In this document: positions 26,660 to 34,801 of the stretch, piece by piece
How the letters are laid out: the number at the start of each line of letters is the position of its first letter
Numbering within the stretch: the first letter of the stretch is position 1
Assembly (NCBI GenBank): GCA_958295735.1
Contig: OY282369.1
Location: 3,102,132-3,166,131 of the forward strand
Reading direction: 5' to 3'
DNA: 64,000 nt
Source: an uncultured Candidatus Cenarchaeum sp.
GTDB lineage: Archaea; Thermoproteota; Nitrososphaeria; Nitrososphaerales; Nitrosopumilaceae
Program-made: the position numbers and the translations under genes
Notes under the pieces: model-generated
What the model saw: only the letters and a program-made list of their open reading frames with translations
Told to the model about the DNA's origin: nothing
The model's database searches: none

Positions 26660-27935
26660 CAACCCTTCGCCGGCGCGCGCGGCGGCCGCCGGTCAGGCGC
26701 GCGACGGCAACAAACCGGGCGCGGGGGCCGGGGGCGGATCGGCTTTTCCGCCCGTCGCGCGGCTCGAAACGGCCCGCGGCGCCGCGGGGAGGAGCATGGT
26801 CAGCATGCAGGTAGTCGAACGTCTTGACTGGCGCGATCTCCTTCTTGCGGAACATCGCGCGCACGGATCTCGTCATATCGTTGACCGACTTGTAGATCTT
26901 GTTGGAAAGCGTGCGCTTGATCACCATCCACTGCACCTCGACGGGGTTCAGCTCCGGGGTGTACGGCGGCAGGTACTCCAGGACTATCTCCCCGTTGCGG
27001 GATTCCAGGAACTTTTTGACCTTCGCGGACTTGTGGTACGAGGCGTTGTCGACGAATATCAGCACCTTGCCGAATCTCTTGTGGACGCGCTTCAAAAAGT
27101 CGACATAGTTGTCGGCGTTCGGCTTGTCGTAGAACGCGTAGAAGAACGCGCCGACGGCCAGGACCCCGAAGATGTGCTTCCCCTCCCGCGTCAGGTATGA
27201 CCGGGAGACGGCGCGCCTGGAGCGCCAGTACCACCCGTATCCTGGCCTGTTCTGGGCGTTCTGGAGGCCGGCCTCGTCTCCCGCCAACGCCGTGAAGCCC
27301 TTCTCTGCCATTTCGTTCACGAGCCGCTTCGCGTTCTCCTTGAACTCCTCCTGCTTCTTCTTGGAAGCCGCCCCTGGGTTCTTCGGGCGCCCCTTCTTCC
27401 ACGAGAATCCCAGCCTCGTGACGAGGCACTGCATCCCTATCTGGGTGTACTCCGCGCCGAACTTCTTCTTGACGTGCATGCGGGCGAGGTTGGCATTCCA
27501 CGCGCCGGACTCGAACCCGGACTGTCCTGGGTCCTTCTTGAGATCCGCCACGAGTTGTTTTAGCTGATCCTCGTCCAGGAAGCACTCCCGGCCGCGCCCC
27601 TCGCGCTCGTGCCTGGCGCGTATGCCCTCTTCCTGGGCGCGCTCTATCCAGTTGTATATTGTGGACGGGGCCCGCTTCAGGTTGTGCGCGATGTCTTCCA
27701 GCGCCATGCACTCCTTCCTGTACATGTACGCGCGCAGTCTGTCGCGCTTCCTGACGTTCTTCTCCTCTTTGTAGAGCTTTTCCAGGTATTTCATGCTGGT
27801 GTTCGGCAGGAACTCTCGTCCCGCCTTCGCCTTGAGGGGATTCGTTCGCGCCATCGCCGTCCATGGGGTGGGAGGGGGGGTTAATGTGTACTAATAGCCA
27901 AAAAGAATCGACAAGTCACTCATTTTTAATTCACG
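26631..27935 (-). mobile_element. IS630-family insertion sequence inside the restriction-modification gene
   Basis: Bases 26630 and 27936 join to restore the interrupted frame exactly, so this 1305-bp block, including any target duplication, is the insert. Imperfect inverted ends are visible: ATCATGTTTGAAAAACGA at 26633 and, on the other strand, ATCGTGAATTAAAAATGA at about 27937. A TA lies at both edges, as expected for IS630, with a one-base offset at one end. The transposase lies on the opposite strand to the host gene. Confidence 0.85.
26634..27854 (-). CDS. IS630-family transposase
   Basis: 406 residues. An N-terminal HTH (KECMALEDIAHNLKRAPSTI) is followed by a second DNA-binding region and a DDE core: ALAGDEAGLQNAQNRPGYGW (first Asp), VLIFVDNASYHKSAKVKKFL (second Asp) and YLPPYTPELNPVEVQWMV (Glu). 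All three catalytic residues are present, so it may be active. Usual family length is about 340-370; the extra Arg-rich tail after YLHADHAPP reads to the element's end, and its stop lies within the terminal repeat. A decayed relative lies at 45685-46745. Confidence 0.92.
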   Translation of the reverse strand: MARTNPLKAKAGREFLPNTSMKYLEKLYKEEKNVRKRDRLRAYMYRKECMALEDIAHNLKRAPSTIYNWIERAQEEGIRARHEREGRGRECFLDEDQLKQLVADLKKDPGQSGFESGAWNANLARMHVKKKFGAEYTQIGMQCLVTRLGFSWKKGRPKNPGAASKKKQEEFKENAKRLVNEMAEKGFTALAGDEAGLQNAQNRPGYGWYWRSRRAVSRSYLTREGKHIFGVLAVGAFFYAFYDKPNADNYVDFLKRVHKRFGKVLIFVDNASYHKSAKVKKFLESRNGEIVLEYLPPYTPELNPVEVQWMVIKRTLSNKIYKSVNDMTRSVRAMFRKKEIAPVKTFDYLHADHAPPRGAAGRFEPRDGRKSRSAPGPRARFVAVARLTGGRRARRRRVVRKFVFQT

Positions 27936-30052
27936 ATATCTACAGGCCCGTCAAGATACTTGACCCGTTCACCGGGACGGGCACATTCCTGACCCGGTTG
28001 CTCGAATCAGACTTGATAACAAGCAACATGTATGAAAAGTACACAAAAGACATGTTTGCCGCCGAGTTGATGCTGCTCGCATACTATATCTCTACTGTCA
28101 ACATCGAGACTACGTATTCCAGTCTGCGCCGGGGCAACAGATACGTCCCGTTCGCAGGGATCAGCTACACGGACACGCTCCGCATAAACCCGCGGTACCG
28201 CGAGGGTGCCGAGCACCGAAAGGAGCAGGCAAGGCTGGACAGCCAGTTCCGGGCCGCCCACGAGCGGATCATGGCGCAACGCGGCTCGCATGTGCACGTG
28301 ATCGTGGGCAATCCACCATATTCGGCCGGACAGAGCAACTACAACGACCAGAACCAGAACATCCAGTATCCCGACTTGGATGCTAGGATAAAGCACACGT
28401 ACCTAAAAAGAAGCAACACGGCCAACAAGGTATCCTTGTATGACTCGTACATCAGATCTCTTCGCTGGGTCAGTGACAGAATCGGCGATTCTGGCATAGT
28501 GGCGCTGATCACCAACGCTGGGTTTTTGAGGTCAGAGGCGGGGGCTGGGATTCGAGCGTCACTGGAAGAGGAATTCAGCGAGATCTGGTGCTTTGACTTG
28601 AGAGGGAAGAAAGGCGTGGAAGGAGATGGAAGAAACATATTCGAATATGTGGGGAAAAGTACGGGCGGAACTACAGTCGGCACTGTGATTGTATTATTTG
28701 TAAAAAACCCCCCGAAACAAACACGTGTTATCAAATATGCCAAATTAGAACCAGAACATTATTCAGGACAGGATAAACGAGATCGCGTAAAAGAATTAAA
28801 GTCCATAGTGGGTATTGATAATTGGATAAAAATTACACCCGACAATCACCACGACTGGCTAGATCAGCGTGGCGGCGACTTCGCAAAGTACGCCGCGATT
28901 GGAGACGCAGACACCAAGGCAGGCAAGAAAAGCGTAGCAGTCTTTAGAACGTATTCTAGAGGGGTTGCGACAGCACGCGACGCGTGGGTGTACAATTCTG
29001 ATGTTGGCAGGCTTGCAGACAACATGAAGCGCCACATTGACTACTGCAACAAGCAGAATCCAAACAATCCCACACTCGATCCAAAGCAAGCTAAATGGTC
29101 CGGCACGCTGTCGAAACGGCTACGCACAAAATCGTCCTTTTCTGGAGCCAAGATCCGCTTTGCGTTGTACAGGCCGTTTTTTAAGCAACGCTTGTACTTC
29201 GACCGTGTTTACAACGAAGCGCTTTACAGGATACCAAAACTATTCCCGTACGAGAATACACGAAACATCACCATCTGCGTGCCGTACAAGTTTACCGGAG
29301 AATTCTATACATTTATCACCGACATAACGCCTGATCTTGAAGTTGTTCATCATAGCCAGTGCTTTTCCCTGCATGCCCACAGTGGCAAAGAGTGGAAAGA
29401 CAACATCACGGATTCGGCGTTAGCGGAGTACCGCAGTCACTACAACGATCCTGTAATCACAAAGCTGAATATTTTCTACTATATCTACGGCATCTTGCAT
29501 CATCCAGGATACCGGAAAAAATTCGCCAACAACCTGACGCGCGAGCTACCTCGGATCCCCCCGGCGCCGGACTTTGCGGCGTTCCGCAATGCGGGCAAAA
29601 ATCTCGCCGATCTCCACTTGAACTTTGAAACTTGCAAGAGGCATTCCTTGGGTGCCCCGAGGTTCCGGCCCAAGAAATTCTCAAAGCTTTCGTTCGGCTC
29701 CTGCAAGAATCCTGACACCGGCAGGAAGGACCGAAACACGACGGTACTGCGCGCCGACGGTGCTGTCATCTTTGACAAGATACCGCGAACTACGTACAAA
29801 GTCAACGGCCGGACGCCTCTGGAGTGGGTCGTAGACAGGTACAAGATAACCACCAACATGGAGAGCGGCATCACAAACGACCCGTGCGCCGGCACCGACA
29901 TCATCGCGGTGATTGAGCGGGCGGTTCACGTCGGCCTCGAGTCGGAGCGCATAATCAGGACGCTCCCCAAAGAATTCGAGCCGGGATCGGACTGGGCGCC
30001 ATCGGAGATGGGCCTTGCGAGGTTTACGGACGGCGATACTCTCTACCAGTAG
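27863..30052 (+). CDS. Type ISP-like restriction-modification enzyme, C-terminal part (disrupted by IS630)
   Basis: Native coding starts at 27936; the preceding codons (MGWEGGLMCTNSQKEST) belong to the insertion element. It begins with the methyltransferase S-adenosylmethionine motif DPFTGTGTF and continues with the catalytic VIVGNPPYSAG motif, so this part methylates adenine. The C-terminal half (from about ORF residue 330) is the target-recognition domain (KIRFALYRPFFKQRLYFDR, GRTPLEWVVDRYKI). No other frameshift or stop is seen, so the insertion looks recent. The DNA is markedly AT-richer than the rest of the window (28681-28740 is 35% G+C), a sign of horizontal transfer. Alone it lacks nuclease and helicase. 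Confidence 0.9.
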   Translation: MGWEGGLMCTNSQKESTSHSFLIHDIYRPVKILDPFTGTGTFLTRLLESDLITSNMYEKYTKDMFAAELMLLAYYISTVNIETTYSSLRRGNRYVPFAGISYTDTLRINPRYREGAEHRKEQARLDSQFRAAHERIMAQRGSHVHVIVGNPPYSAGQSNYNDQNQNIQYPDLDARIKHTYLKRSNTANKVSLYDSYIRSLRWVSDRIGDSGIVALITNAGFLRSEAGAGIRASLEEEFSEIWCFDLRGKKGVEGDGRNIFEYVGKSTGGTTVGTVIVLFVKNPPKQTRVIKYAKLEPEHYSGQDKRDRVKELKSIVGIDNWIKITPDNHHDWLDQRGGDFAKYAAIGDADTKAGKKSVAVFRTYSRGVATARDAWVYNSDVGRLADNMKRHIDYCNKQNPNNPTLDPKQAKWSGTLSKRLRTKSSFSGAKIRFALYRPFFKQRLYFDRVYNEALYRIPKLFPYENTRNITICVPYKFTGEFYTFITDITPDLEVVHHSQCFSLHAHSGKEWKDNITDSALAEYRSHYNDPVITKLNIFYYIYGILHHPGYRKKFANNLTRELPRIPPAPDFAAFRNAGKNLADLHLNFETCKRHSLGAPRFRPKKFSKLSFGSCKNPDTGRKDRNTTVLRADGAVIFDKIPRTTYKVNGRTPLEWVVDRYKITTNMESGITNDPCAGTDIIAVIERAVHVGLESERIIRTLPKEFEPGSDWAPSEMGLARFTDGDTLYQ

Positions 30053-30800
30053 GAATTGTAACCGATATGGGCGCCCTGCCCTGGGTTGTCGACAGCCCCC
30101 CCACCAGCGACGTCATCCGTGCGGGCAGCCGCAATTGCGGCTAACGTAACAGCGTGAAATCACACGTTGACCACATCTTGCGTGAAACCTGAGTCCGCAC
30201 CGCCCAGATCTCCTCTCATGCGGCCTGCCTACCGCCGTCTGCCGCCCGCGCTTGCGGAATATTCCGCCGGAGCGGCCAGCATTGCGGCCACAATCGGAAG
30301 CGGCCGCCCCAAGCGCACGCCGACGAGTCTGCGTCAGGGTCGGCTTTCCGCACGAAAGCGTGCCGCTTTTCGAGCTCGGGCAAGCGAGGGACAGCGCGGC
30401 ACGCATGGGGTCGGCCGTCCCCTCTGCCCGGCGAGAATCTAGATCAACGAAGGCGCGTTCGCGGCCGTAACCAACAGGCGCGAGGATCCATGCGCGCGGG
30501 CGCGGGCCGCTGTCCGCATGCTAGTTCCGCCCAAGGATCGCGGCTCGGGCGGCCCGCTAGCAGTCGGCGGCACGCACCCTCCCTGAACGATGCGGCCGCA
30601 CCCGCCGGCGAAGGCCCGCCGCGGGGCCGTCCAACCGGCAGGGATAGCAGATCTGCCTGCACGCCGCTCCTGCCGAAGATCGCCCTGCGAGTGCGCCGGG
30701 CGGTGCAACGGCGCAACGGCGCCCGTCCCCGCCACCGCACGCCACGACGGGCTAGTTCACCTCGCGCGGGACGGAAGGCGATCCGCCGCCCGCATCGTCC
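30053..30800. other. Gene-free stretch
   Basis: No gene is supportable. A partial B-family element (core GAATCTAGATCAACGAAGGC) is at about 30430-30470. The rest is unstructured, with G+C rising again towards the S25e gene. Confidence 0.55.
30425..30470 (-). repeat. Partial B-family element
   Basis: GCGAGAATCTAGATCAACGA and the following AGGCGCG match the core of the inverted B copy at 22657-22756. No inverted ends remain. Confidence 0.5.
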
Positions 30801-30801
30801 G

Positions 30802-30809
30802 TTTATATT
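30802..30809 (+). promoter_or_regulatory. TATA box of the S25e gene
   Basis: TTTATATT, centred 25 bp upstream of the ATG at 30831. Confidence 0.7.
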
Positions 30810-30830
30810 GGCGCCCCCGGGCCGCCCGCC

Positions 30831-31145
30831 ATGGGCGGCTCCAAGAACAAGTCCCCTGCGCAGAAGGAGAGGTCGCAGGGAGCCAAGAGATCCGACACCA
30901 AGCGGCAAAAGCAGGACAAGGGCGCCCAGGGGCCGCAGAGGGCCGCCATCACGGTCTCGCTTACTGCGGGGCAGGCGGCCAAGGCCATGAGGATCTCAAA
31001 GGCAGTCACCGTCCACGATCTGGCCAGGCAGACCGGCGTGAAAATGTCGGCGGCCAACGCCTTCCTCCGCAGGTCGGTCGCCGACGGCACCGTGGTCCGC
31101 GTGGGCGGCCGGAGCGGCCACTACGTCTACAAGCCCGCCGCGTAG
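30831..31145 (+). CDS. rps25e: Ribosomal protein S25e
   Basis: 104 residues, the small-subunit protein S25e found in eukaryotes and many archaea. A Lys/Gln-rich N-terminus (MGGSKNKSPAQKERSQGAK) is followed by a winged-helix domain: ISKAVTVHDLARQTGVKMSA (helix-turn-helix) and VRVGGRSGHYVYKPA (wing). Length is normal. The gene overlaps the end of the convergent cyclophilin-like gene by 19 bp. It lies close to rpoK and alba, a common neighbourhood of information-processing genes. Confidence 0.9.
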   Translation: MGGSKNKSPAQKERSQGAKRSDTKRQKQDKGAQGPQRAAITVSLTAGQAAKAMRISKAVTVHDLARQTGVKMSAANAFLRRSVADGTVVRVGGRSGHYVYKPAA

Positions 31146-31528
31146 AACCGCAGCGCCTGGCCCGGCCTCGCATCCAATATGGTGCCGGCGCCGGCGGTGA
31201 TCGCGCCGATCGGGGACATGGCCGCGCCCGCATCGCAGCCTTCCGCGAAGAAGCAGATGCGGCCGCCCCCCGCGGCCAGGAACGCGATCTCGCCGGCGGC
31301 GAACCTCGTCCTGTGCCTCCCGGCGCCGGCCCCCACCGGCGCCTCGATGTATATGGCGCCGGGCGCCCCCGCGAGCCTGTGCGCGTTGCCGCTGAGGGGA
31401 AGGGCGCGGATCACGCGGCCGACCGCCGCCGGGGAGAGGTGGCGCTTCAGCTGGCACTCTACCCTCGGGGAGCCGCCCTCCCCCTCCAGCACCGCCCCGA
31501 ACCTGGAGACCGAACCGGCAGCGCCCAC
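31127..31528 (-). CDS. Cyclophilin-like fold protein (TM1367/DUF369 type)
   Basis: 133 residues, single compact domain. Recognisable family pattern: ECQLKRHLSPAAVGRVIRAL, a beta hairpin AGAPGAIYIEAPVGAG, then FAAGEIAFLAAGGGRICFFA and MSPIGAITAG. Members share the cyclophilin fold but usually lack isomerase residues; function is unknown. The frame is open further upstream, but GTG at 31528 is chosen since a TATA box sits exactly 26 bp before it. The C-terminus overlaps S25e. Confidence 0.75.
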   Translation of the reverse strand: MGAAGSVSRFGAVLEGEGGSPRVECQLKRHLSPAAVGRVIRALPLSGNAHRLAGAPGAIYIEAPVGAGAGRHRTRFAAGEIAFLAAGGGRICFFAEGCDAGAAMSPIGAITAGAGTILDARPGQALRFYAAGL

Positions 31529-31549
31529 GGCCGGGACGGCGCGGCGCCG

Positions 31550-31557
31550 GATATAAC
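31550..31557 (-). promoter_or_regulatory. TATA box of the cyclophilin-like gene
   Basis: GTTATATC on the minus strand, 26 bp upstream of the GTG at 31528; this decides the start. Confidence 0.65.
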
Positions 31558-31585
31558 TCAGCCGCCGGGCGCGCCGAAAACGCGG

Positions 31586-31594
31586 TTTAAATAA
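31586..31594 (+). promoter_or_regulatory. TATA box of rpoK
   Basis: TTTAAATAA, centred 27 bp upstream of the TTG at 31617. Confidence 0.7.
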
Positions 31595-31616
31595 CCCCGA
31601 TTTTGGGCATCCTTGA

Positions 31617-32114
31617 TTGGTGGCTGGCGGCGGGGCGGAGCTCGATGCGGGGGTCCCCGACCCCGACGTGATTCCGGCCGACGACGAGGCGGCGCAGGAG
31701 GAGGAGATGGACACCGGCCTCGTCAAGGCGCTCGACTCTTACCGCGCGCTGGTGGAGTCGGGGGAGTCGCCGGAGCTCGACGTCGAGGGCCTGGAGGACC
31801 GCATCAGGGAGATCAAGGAAAGGGAGATAATATCGGCCGACTCGGTGCACGAGCCCGAGGAGGCCGTCTCCGACGACGGCATGGTGATGATCGGCCCGCC
31901 CGTCCTGACGCGCTTCGAAAAGGCGAGGATAATGGGGGCCCGCGCCCTGCAGCTGTCGCTGGGGGCCCCGGCGTTCATCGACATACCGGAGACGGCCACC
32001 ACCTCGCTGGACATCGCCATGGAGGAGCTCGAGAGGAGGGTGATCCCCATCACGATCCGGCGCGTGCTGCCCAACGGCGACTACCAGAACATCCCCATAG
32101 GCTACTTCAAGTAG
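31617..32114 (+). CDS. rpoK: DNA-directed RNA polymerase subunit K (Rpb6/omega homologue)
   Basis: 165 residues. The C-terminal 75 are the conserved RpoK fold: [20 protein letters not shown], then [20 protein letters not shown] and the basic strand [15 protein letters not shown]. It helps assemble and stabilise RNA polymerase. The N-terminal 90 or so residues are very acidic ([22 protein letters not shown]), an extension longer than in many archaea. The start is TTG at 31617, or GTG at 31620 one codon later; both fit the TATA box. Transcribed in the same direction as alba. Confidence 0.92.
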   Translation: MVAGGGAELDAGVPDPDVIPADDEAAQEEEMDTGLVKALDSYRALVESGESPELDVEGLEDRIREIKEREIISADSVHEPEEAVSDDGMVMIGPPVLTRFEKARIMGARALQLSLGAPAFIDIPETATTSLDIAMEELERRVIPITIRRVLPNGDYQNIPIGYFK

Positions 32115-32154
32115 CGCCGCGGCCCGCGCGGCTTTTCGCCCGGCATGTCCCGCC

Positions 32155-32320
32155 CCGCGCTTTTTCCTACGTCCGGGATCTGGGGGGGCGGGGCCCTTCC
32201 CGCGGGCGCGGATCCGGAACGGCCCCCGCGGCCGGCACCGCGCTTTTTCCTACGTCCGGGATCTGGGGGGGCGGGGCCCTTCCCGCGGGCGCGGATCCGG
32301 AACGGCCCCCGCGGCCGGCA
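32155..32320 (+). repeat. Perfect tandem duplication, two 83-bp units
   Basis: Units 32155-32237 and 32238-32320 are identical and begin CCGCGCTTTTTCCTACGTCC. Each holds a T5 run. They fill the space between rpoK and alba. A third unit starts (CCGCGC) but diverges at once. Confidence 0.9.
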
Positions 32321-32343
32321 CCGCGCGGCGCCCGATCCTAAAA

Positions 32344-32352
32344 ATTTAAAAG
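32344..32352 (+). promoter_or_regulatory. TATA-like box of alba
   Basis: ATTTAAAAG, about 30 bp upstream of the ATG at 32379. Confidence 0.55.
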
Positions 32353-32378
32353 AGCATCCGCGGGCCGCGCTGTCGTTC

Positions 32379-32699
32379 ATGGACGGGGACGGGGCAGCGG
32401 GCGGGGGGGAGCGGCCCCGGGAGGGCGGCGTCCCGACCGTGTTCTACGTCCGCAACGAGCCGGTGATGAAGGCGGCCATCGACGCCCTGGAGAGGCTCGG
32501 CCGCCTCGACAGCCTGACCCTGCGGGCCAGGGGCCTGTCCATCCCGAACGCCGTGGCCATCGCCAACATCATAACGGAGAAGCTCATGAGCGGCGCCTCG
32601 CGGATAGGCCGCGTGAGCGTTGGCAGCGAGGACATCAGCGCCATGGGCCGCAGCTATTCCACCATAGAGATAGTGCTGGAAAGGACGCGGGGCGGCTGA
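32379..32699 (+). CDS. albA: Chromatin protein Alba
   Basis: 106 residues. Small DNA/RNA-binding chromatin protein. A Gly/Glu-rich N-terminus (about 25 residues) precedes the canonical fold: TVFYVRNEPVMKAAIDALE, LTLRARGLSIPNAVAIANII and the strand RSYSTIEIVLER. The basic RARG segment corresponds to the DNA-binding region around the conserved Lys of Sulfolobus Alba, though here that region is Arg-rich. ATG at 32379 gives normal size. Confidence 0.93.
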   Translation: MDGDGAAGGGERPREGGVPTVFYVRNEPVMKAAIDALERLGRLDSLTLRARGLSIPNAVAIANIITEKLMSGASRIGRVSVGSEDISAMGRSYSTIEIVLERTRGG

Positions 32700-32709
32700 G
32701 CGGCCGGCC

Positions 32710-33126
32710 TCACACGACGGAGCCGGGGCCCTTCAGCAGCATGTTCTCGCACTCCTTGCAGACCCTCTCGTCGATGTCCGATTCCAGGTTGTGGTGGATG
32801 TCGCATATGAGCAGGCTGGACTTTATGTAGTTGCACAGCCCTATGAACTTGGAGAGGCTGGCCGGCGTGTACGCCATGTCGGAGGCCAGGCACTCGCCGA
32901 GCTCGTCGAGCATGCGCGAGACCTGCTTTTCGCGGCCGAGCTTCTCCATGAGGCGCTGGTCGCCCCTCGCGCCGCGGATGTAGTTGCTCACGGCCGCCTG
33001 CGTGACCCCGAGCATCTCGGAGATCTTGTCCTCCCGTATGCCGTGGCCCCCGGCCAGCTTTTTGGCCAGTATGGCCCTGAGCGCGGGGATCAGCGTGCGC
33101 GACTCGATCTCGGCGGGCAGGAGCAC
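32710..33126 (-). CDS. Predicted HTH transcriptional regulator (COG2522-like)
   Basis: 138 residues. A helix-turn-helix is clear at GIREDKISEMLGVTQAAVSN. Before it is a helical segment (RTLIPALRAILAKKLAGGHG). The C-terminal part contains CDIHHNL and VCKECENM, a possible Cys/His metal site. Such regulators are common in archaea; targets are unknown. GTG at 33126 is chosen from a TATA box 26 bp upstream. Convergent with alba, divergent from the asparagine-synthase-domain gene, with which it may share a promoter. Confidence 0.8.
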   Translation of the reverse strand: MLLPAEIESRTLIPALRAILAKKLAGGHGIREDKISEMLGVTQAAVSNYIRGARGDQRLMEKLGREKQVSRMLDELGECLASDMAYTPASLSKFIGLCNYIKSSLLICDIHHNLESDIDERVCKECENMLLKGPGSVV

Positions 33127-33149
33127 GGGCGCGCCCCGCGCGCGGCGGA

Positions 33150-33155
33150 TTTAAA
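33150..33155. promoter_or_regulatory. Palindromic TTTAAA between divergent genes
   Basis: Lies 26 bp from the GTG at 33126 (minus strand) and about 30 bp from the GTG at 33182 (plus strand). No other TATA-like box is seen for the plus-strand gene, so it may serve both. Confidence 0.45.
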
Positions 33156-33181
33156 GCATGCCGTAGTTAGGTCGGCCTATT

Positions 33182-34210
33182 GTGATTCGCGGCGGCCGCG
33201 GGGTCGCGCCTTGGGACGCGGGGGCGGCGCGGATCCGCGCGGCGGTAGAGGCGGCGGCGGAACGGTGCGCCGCGGGGCCCGGCGGGAGGCTGGCCGTCGC
33301 CCTGTCGGGCGGGCTGGACAGTTCCATCGCGGCCCACGCCGTCGCCGCGGCGAGGAGGCGCGCGGGGGAGGCCCCCCCGGAGGCCGTGGCGGTCGTGGCG
33401 GACGGCTTCCCGGCCGGGGACGCGCCGTACTGCCGGGCGGCGGCGCGGCACCTGGGCCTGCGCCTGGAGGTGGTGGGGGCCGGCGAGTCGGACATGCTGG
33501 AGGCGGCGGAGGGGGCGGTGCGGGCGCTGCGGGCCTTCGGCGGGATAGAGGTGAGGAACATGGCCACCATGTGGCTGGCCGCGCGGGCGGCCCGCCGGCG
33601 CGGGATCGGGGCCATGGTGACGGGGGACGGGGCCGACGAGCTGTTCGCCGGCTACTCGTTCTTCCTGCGGGCGGGGCCGGGGGAGCTGGCCGCCATGCTG
33701 CGCCGCATGAGGCGGATAATGCGCTTCCCGTCCGGGCGCATAGGCCGGAGCCTCGGCGTGGAGGTGCGCTCGCCGTTCATGTCGGCGGGGGTGGCGGATG
33801 CGGCCGCCGGGATCCCCGCGCAATACATGGTGCGCCCGCGCGGGCGCTCGGGGCCGCGGACGGGCAAGTGGATCCTCCGCAGGGCCTTCGAGGGCGCGCT
33901 GCCGCCGGCCGTGGCCTGGCGCGAAAAGTGCGCCATGCAGGACGGCTCGGGAACGGGCGGGCTGGCGCGCGTGCTGGAAGGCGCCGTCTCCGACGCGGAG
34001 TACGCGGAGCGGGCGGCCCGCATCCTGGACGAGGACGGGGTGAGGGTGGGGGGCAAGGAGTCGCTGCACTACTACGAGGCGTACCGCCGCGCGTTCGGGA
34101 GGCCGGAGAGGGCCGCCGATCCCGCCGCGGCCTGCCGGCTGTGCGGGTGCGCCGCGAGGTCCGAGGCCGGGAGCCGGTTCTGCCGCATGTGCGGCGCGTA
34201 CCCCGCGTGA
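33182..34210 (+). CDS. Asparagine synthase-domain protein with C-terminal zinc ribbon
   Basis: 342 residues. Contains the PP-loop ATP site SGGLDSS (42-48), the second signature GDGADELFAGYSFF and a later EVRSPFMSAGVADAA, all typical of the synthetase domain of AsnB. The N-terminal glutamine amidotransferase domain (with its Cys2 nucleophile) is missing, so it would need free ammonia or another amide donor. The last 25 residues form CRLCGC ... CRMCG, a probable zinc ribbon not usual in AsnB. It may make asparagine or modify another carboxylate. GTG at 33182 fits promoter spacing. Confidence 0.8.
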   Translation: MIRGGRGVAPWDAGAARIRAAVEAAAERCAAGPGGRLAVALSGGLDSSIAAHAVAAARRRAGEAPPEAVAVVADGFPAGDAPYCRAAARHLGLRLEVVGAGESDMLEAAEGAVRALRAFGGIEVRNMATMWLAARAARRRGIGAMVTGDGADELFAGYSFFLRAGPGELAAMLRRMRRIMRFPSGRIGRSLGVEVRSPFMSAGVADAAAGIPAQYMVRPRGRSGPRTGKWILRRAFEGALPPAVAWREKCAMQDGSGTGGLARVLEGAVSDAEYAERAARILDEDGVRVGGKESLHYYEAYRRAFGRPERAADPAAACRLCGCAARSEAGSRFCRMCGAYPA

Positions 34211-34223
34211 CGGGGCGCGCGGC

Positions 34224-34361
34224 CTACCTCCACTTTTGGGGCTTTTTCCTGAATATGCGCCTGCACCCGTCGCAGCAAAAGTAGAACGTCCTGCCGCCGT
34301 CCTCGTGCGCCACGGCGAGCTCCTCGTCCAGCTCAATTCCGCACACGGGATCGACCGGCAC
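34224..34361 (-). CDS. YHS-domain small protein
   Basis: 45 residues, VPVDPVCGIELDEELAVAHE then GGRTFYFCCDGCRRIFRKKP. This is a complete YHS domain with DPVCG and FCCDGC cysteines, a metal-binding module found alone or in metal transporters. GTG at 34361 is 26 bp downstream of a TATAAATA box, so the gene is short but well supported. It is convergent with the asparagine-synthase-domain gene, 13 bp away. Confidence 0.85.
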   Translation of the reverse strand: MPVDPVCGIELDEELAVAHEDGGRTFYFCCDGCRRIFRKKPQKWR

Positions 34362-34382
34362 GCCCGCGGGGCCGCCCGTTTC

Positions 34383-34390
34383 TATTTATA
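34383..34390 (-). promoter_or_regulatory. TATA box of the YHS gene
   Basis: TATAAATA on the minus strand, 25-26 bp upstream of the GTG at 34361. Confidence 0.75.
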
Positions 34391-34400
34391 GGTATGAGGG

Positions 34401-34490
34401 GCGGCAACCTTGCGCCCGCCGCGATCCGGGCGCGGGATCCGGGGGCGGTCGCCGCTGCCGGGCGCGGTTCCGGCCCGGGCGCAAGCATGC
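34401..34490 (+). repeat. Decayed A-family element
   Basis: CGATCCGGGCGCGGGATCCG and GGGCGCGGTTCCGG align with the A copies at 44965 and 62947; ends TTGCGCCC and GGGCGCAA remain inverted. More GC-rich than the others. Confidence 0.55.
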
Positions 34491-34801
34491 GCGCGGCGGC
34501 GCGCGGGGCCAGCACCCCCGCCGCCCGCGGCGCCCGATGCGGCCGCGGCGCCGGCGGGGTTCCCGCCGAACGGGCCCCGTTCCGGCAGGCAGGCCGCTCC
34601 CCGCCCCGGGCGCCTCGCCGCGCTTTCGGCACTGCCGCGCCGGCGCGGCGGCGCGCTTCGGGCGCCGCGGCGGGCGGCATGCCCGCTTGTTCCGGGTCCC
34701 GGCGCCGCCCGGCGCCGCGGGCTGCCCTCGGCATGCGGGCGGGCCGCCCCAGGGCCCGCGGCGCCCGGCGCGCGCCGGGTCGCGCTTTCGCGCCGTTCCC
34801 C

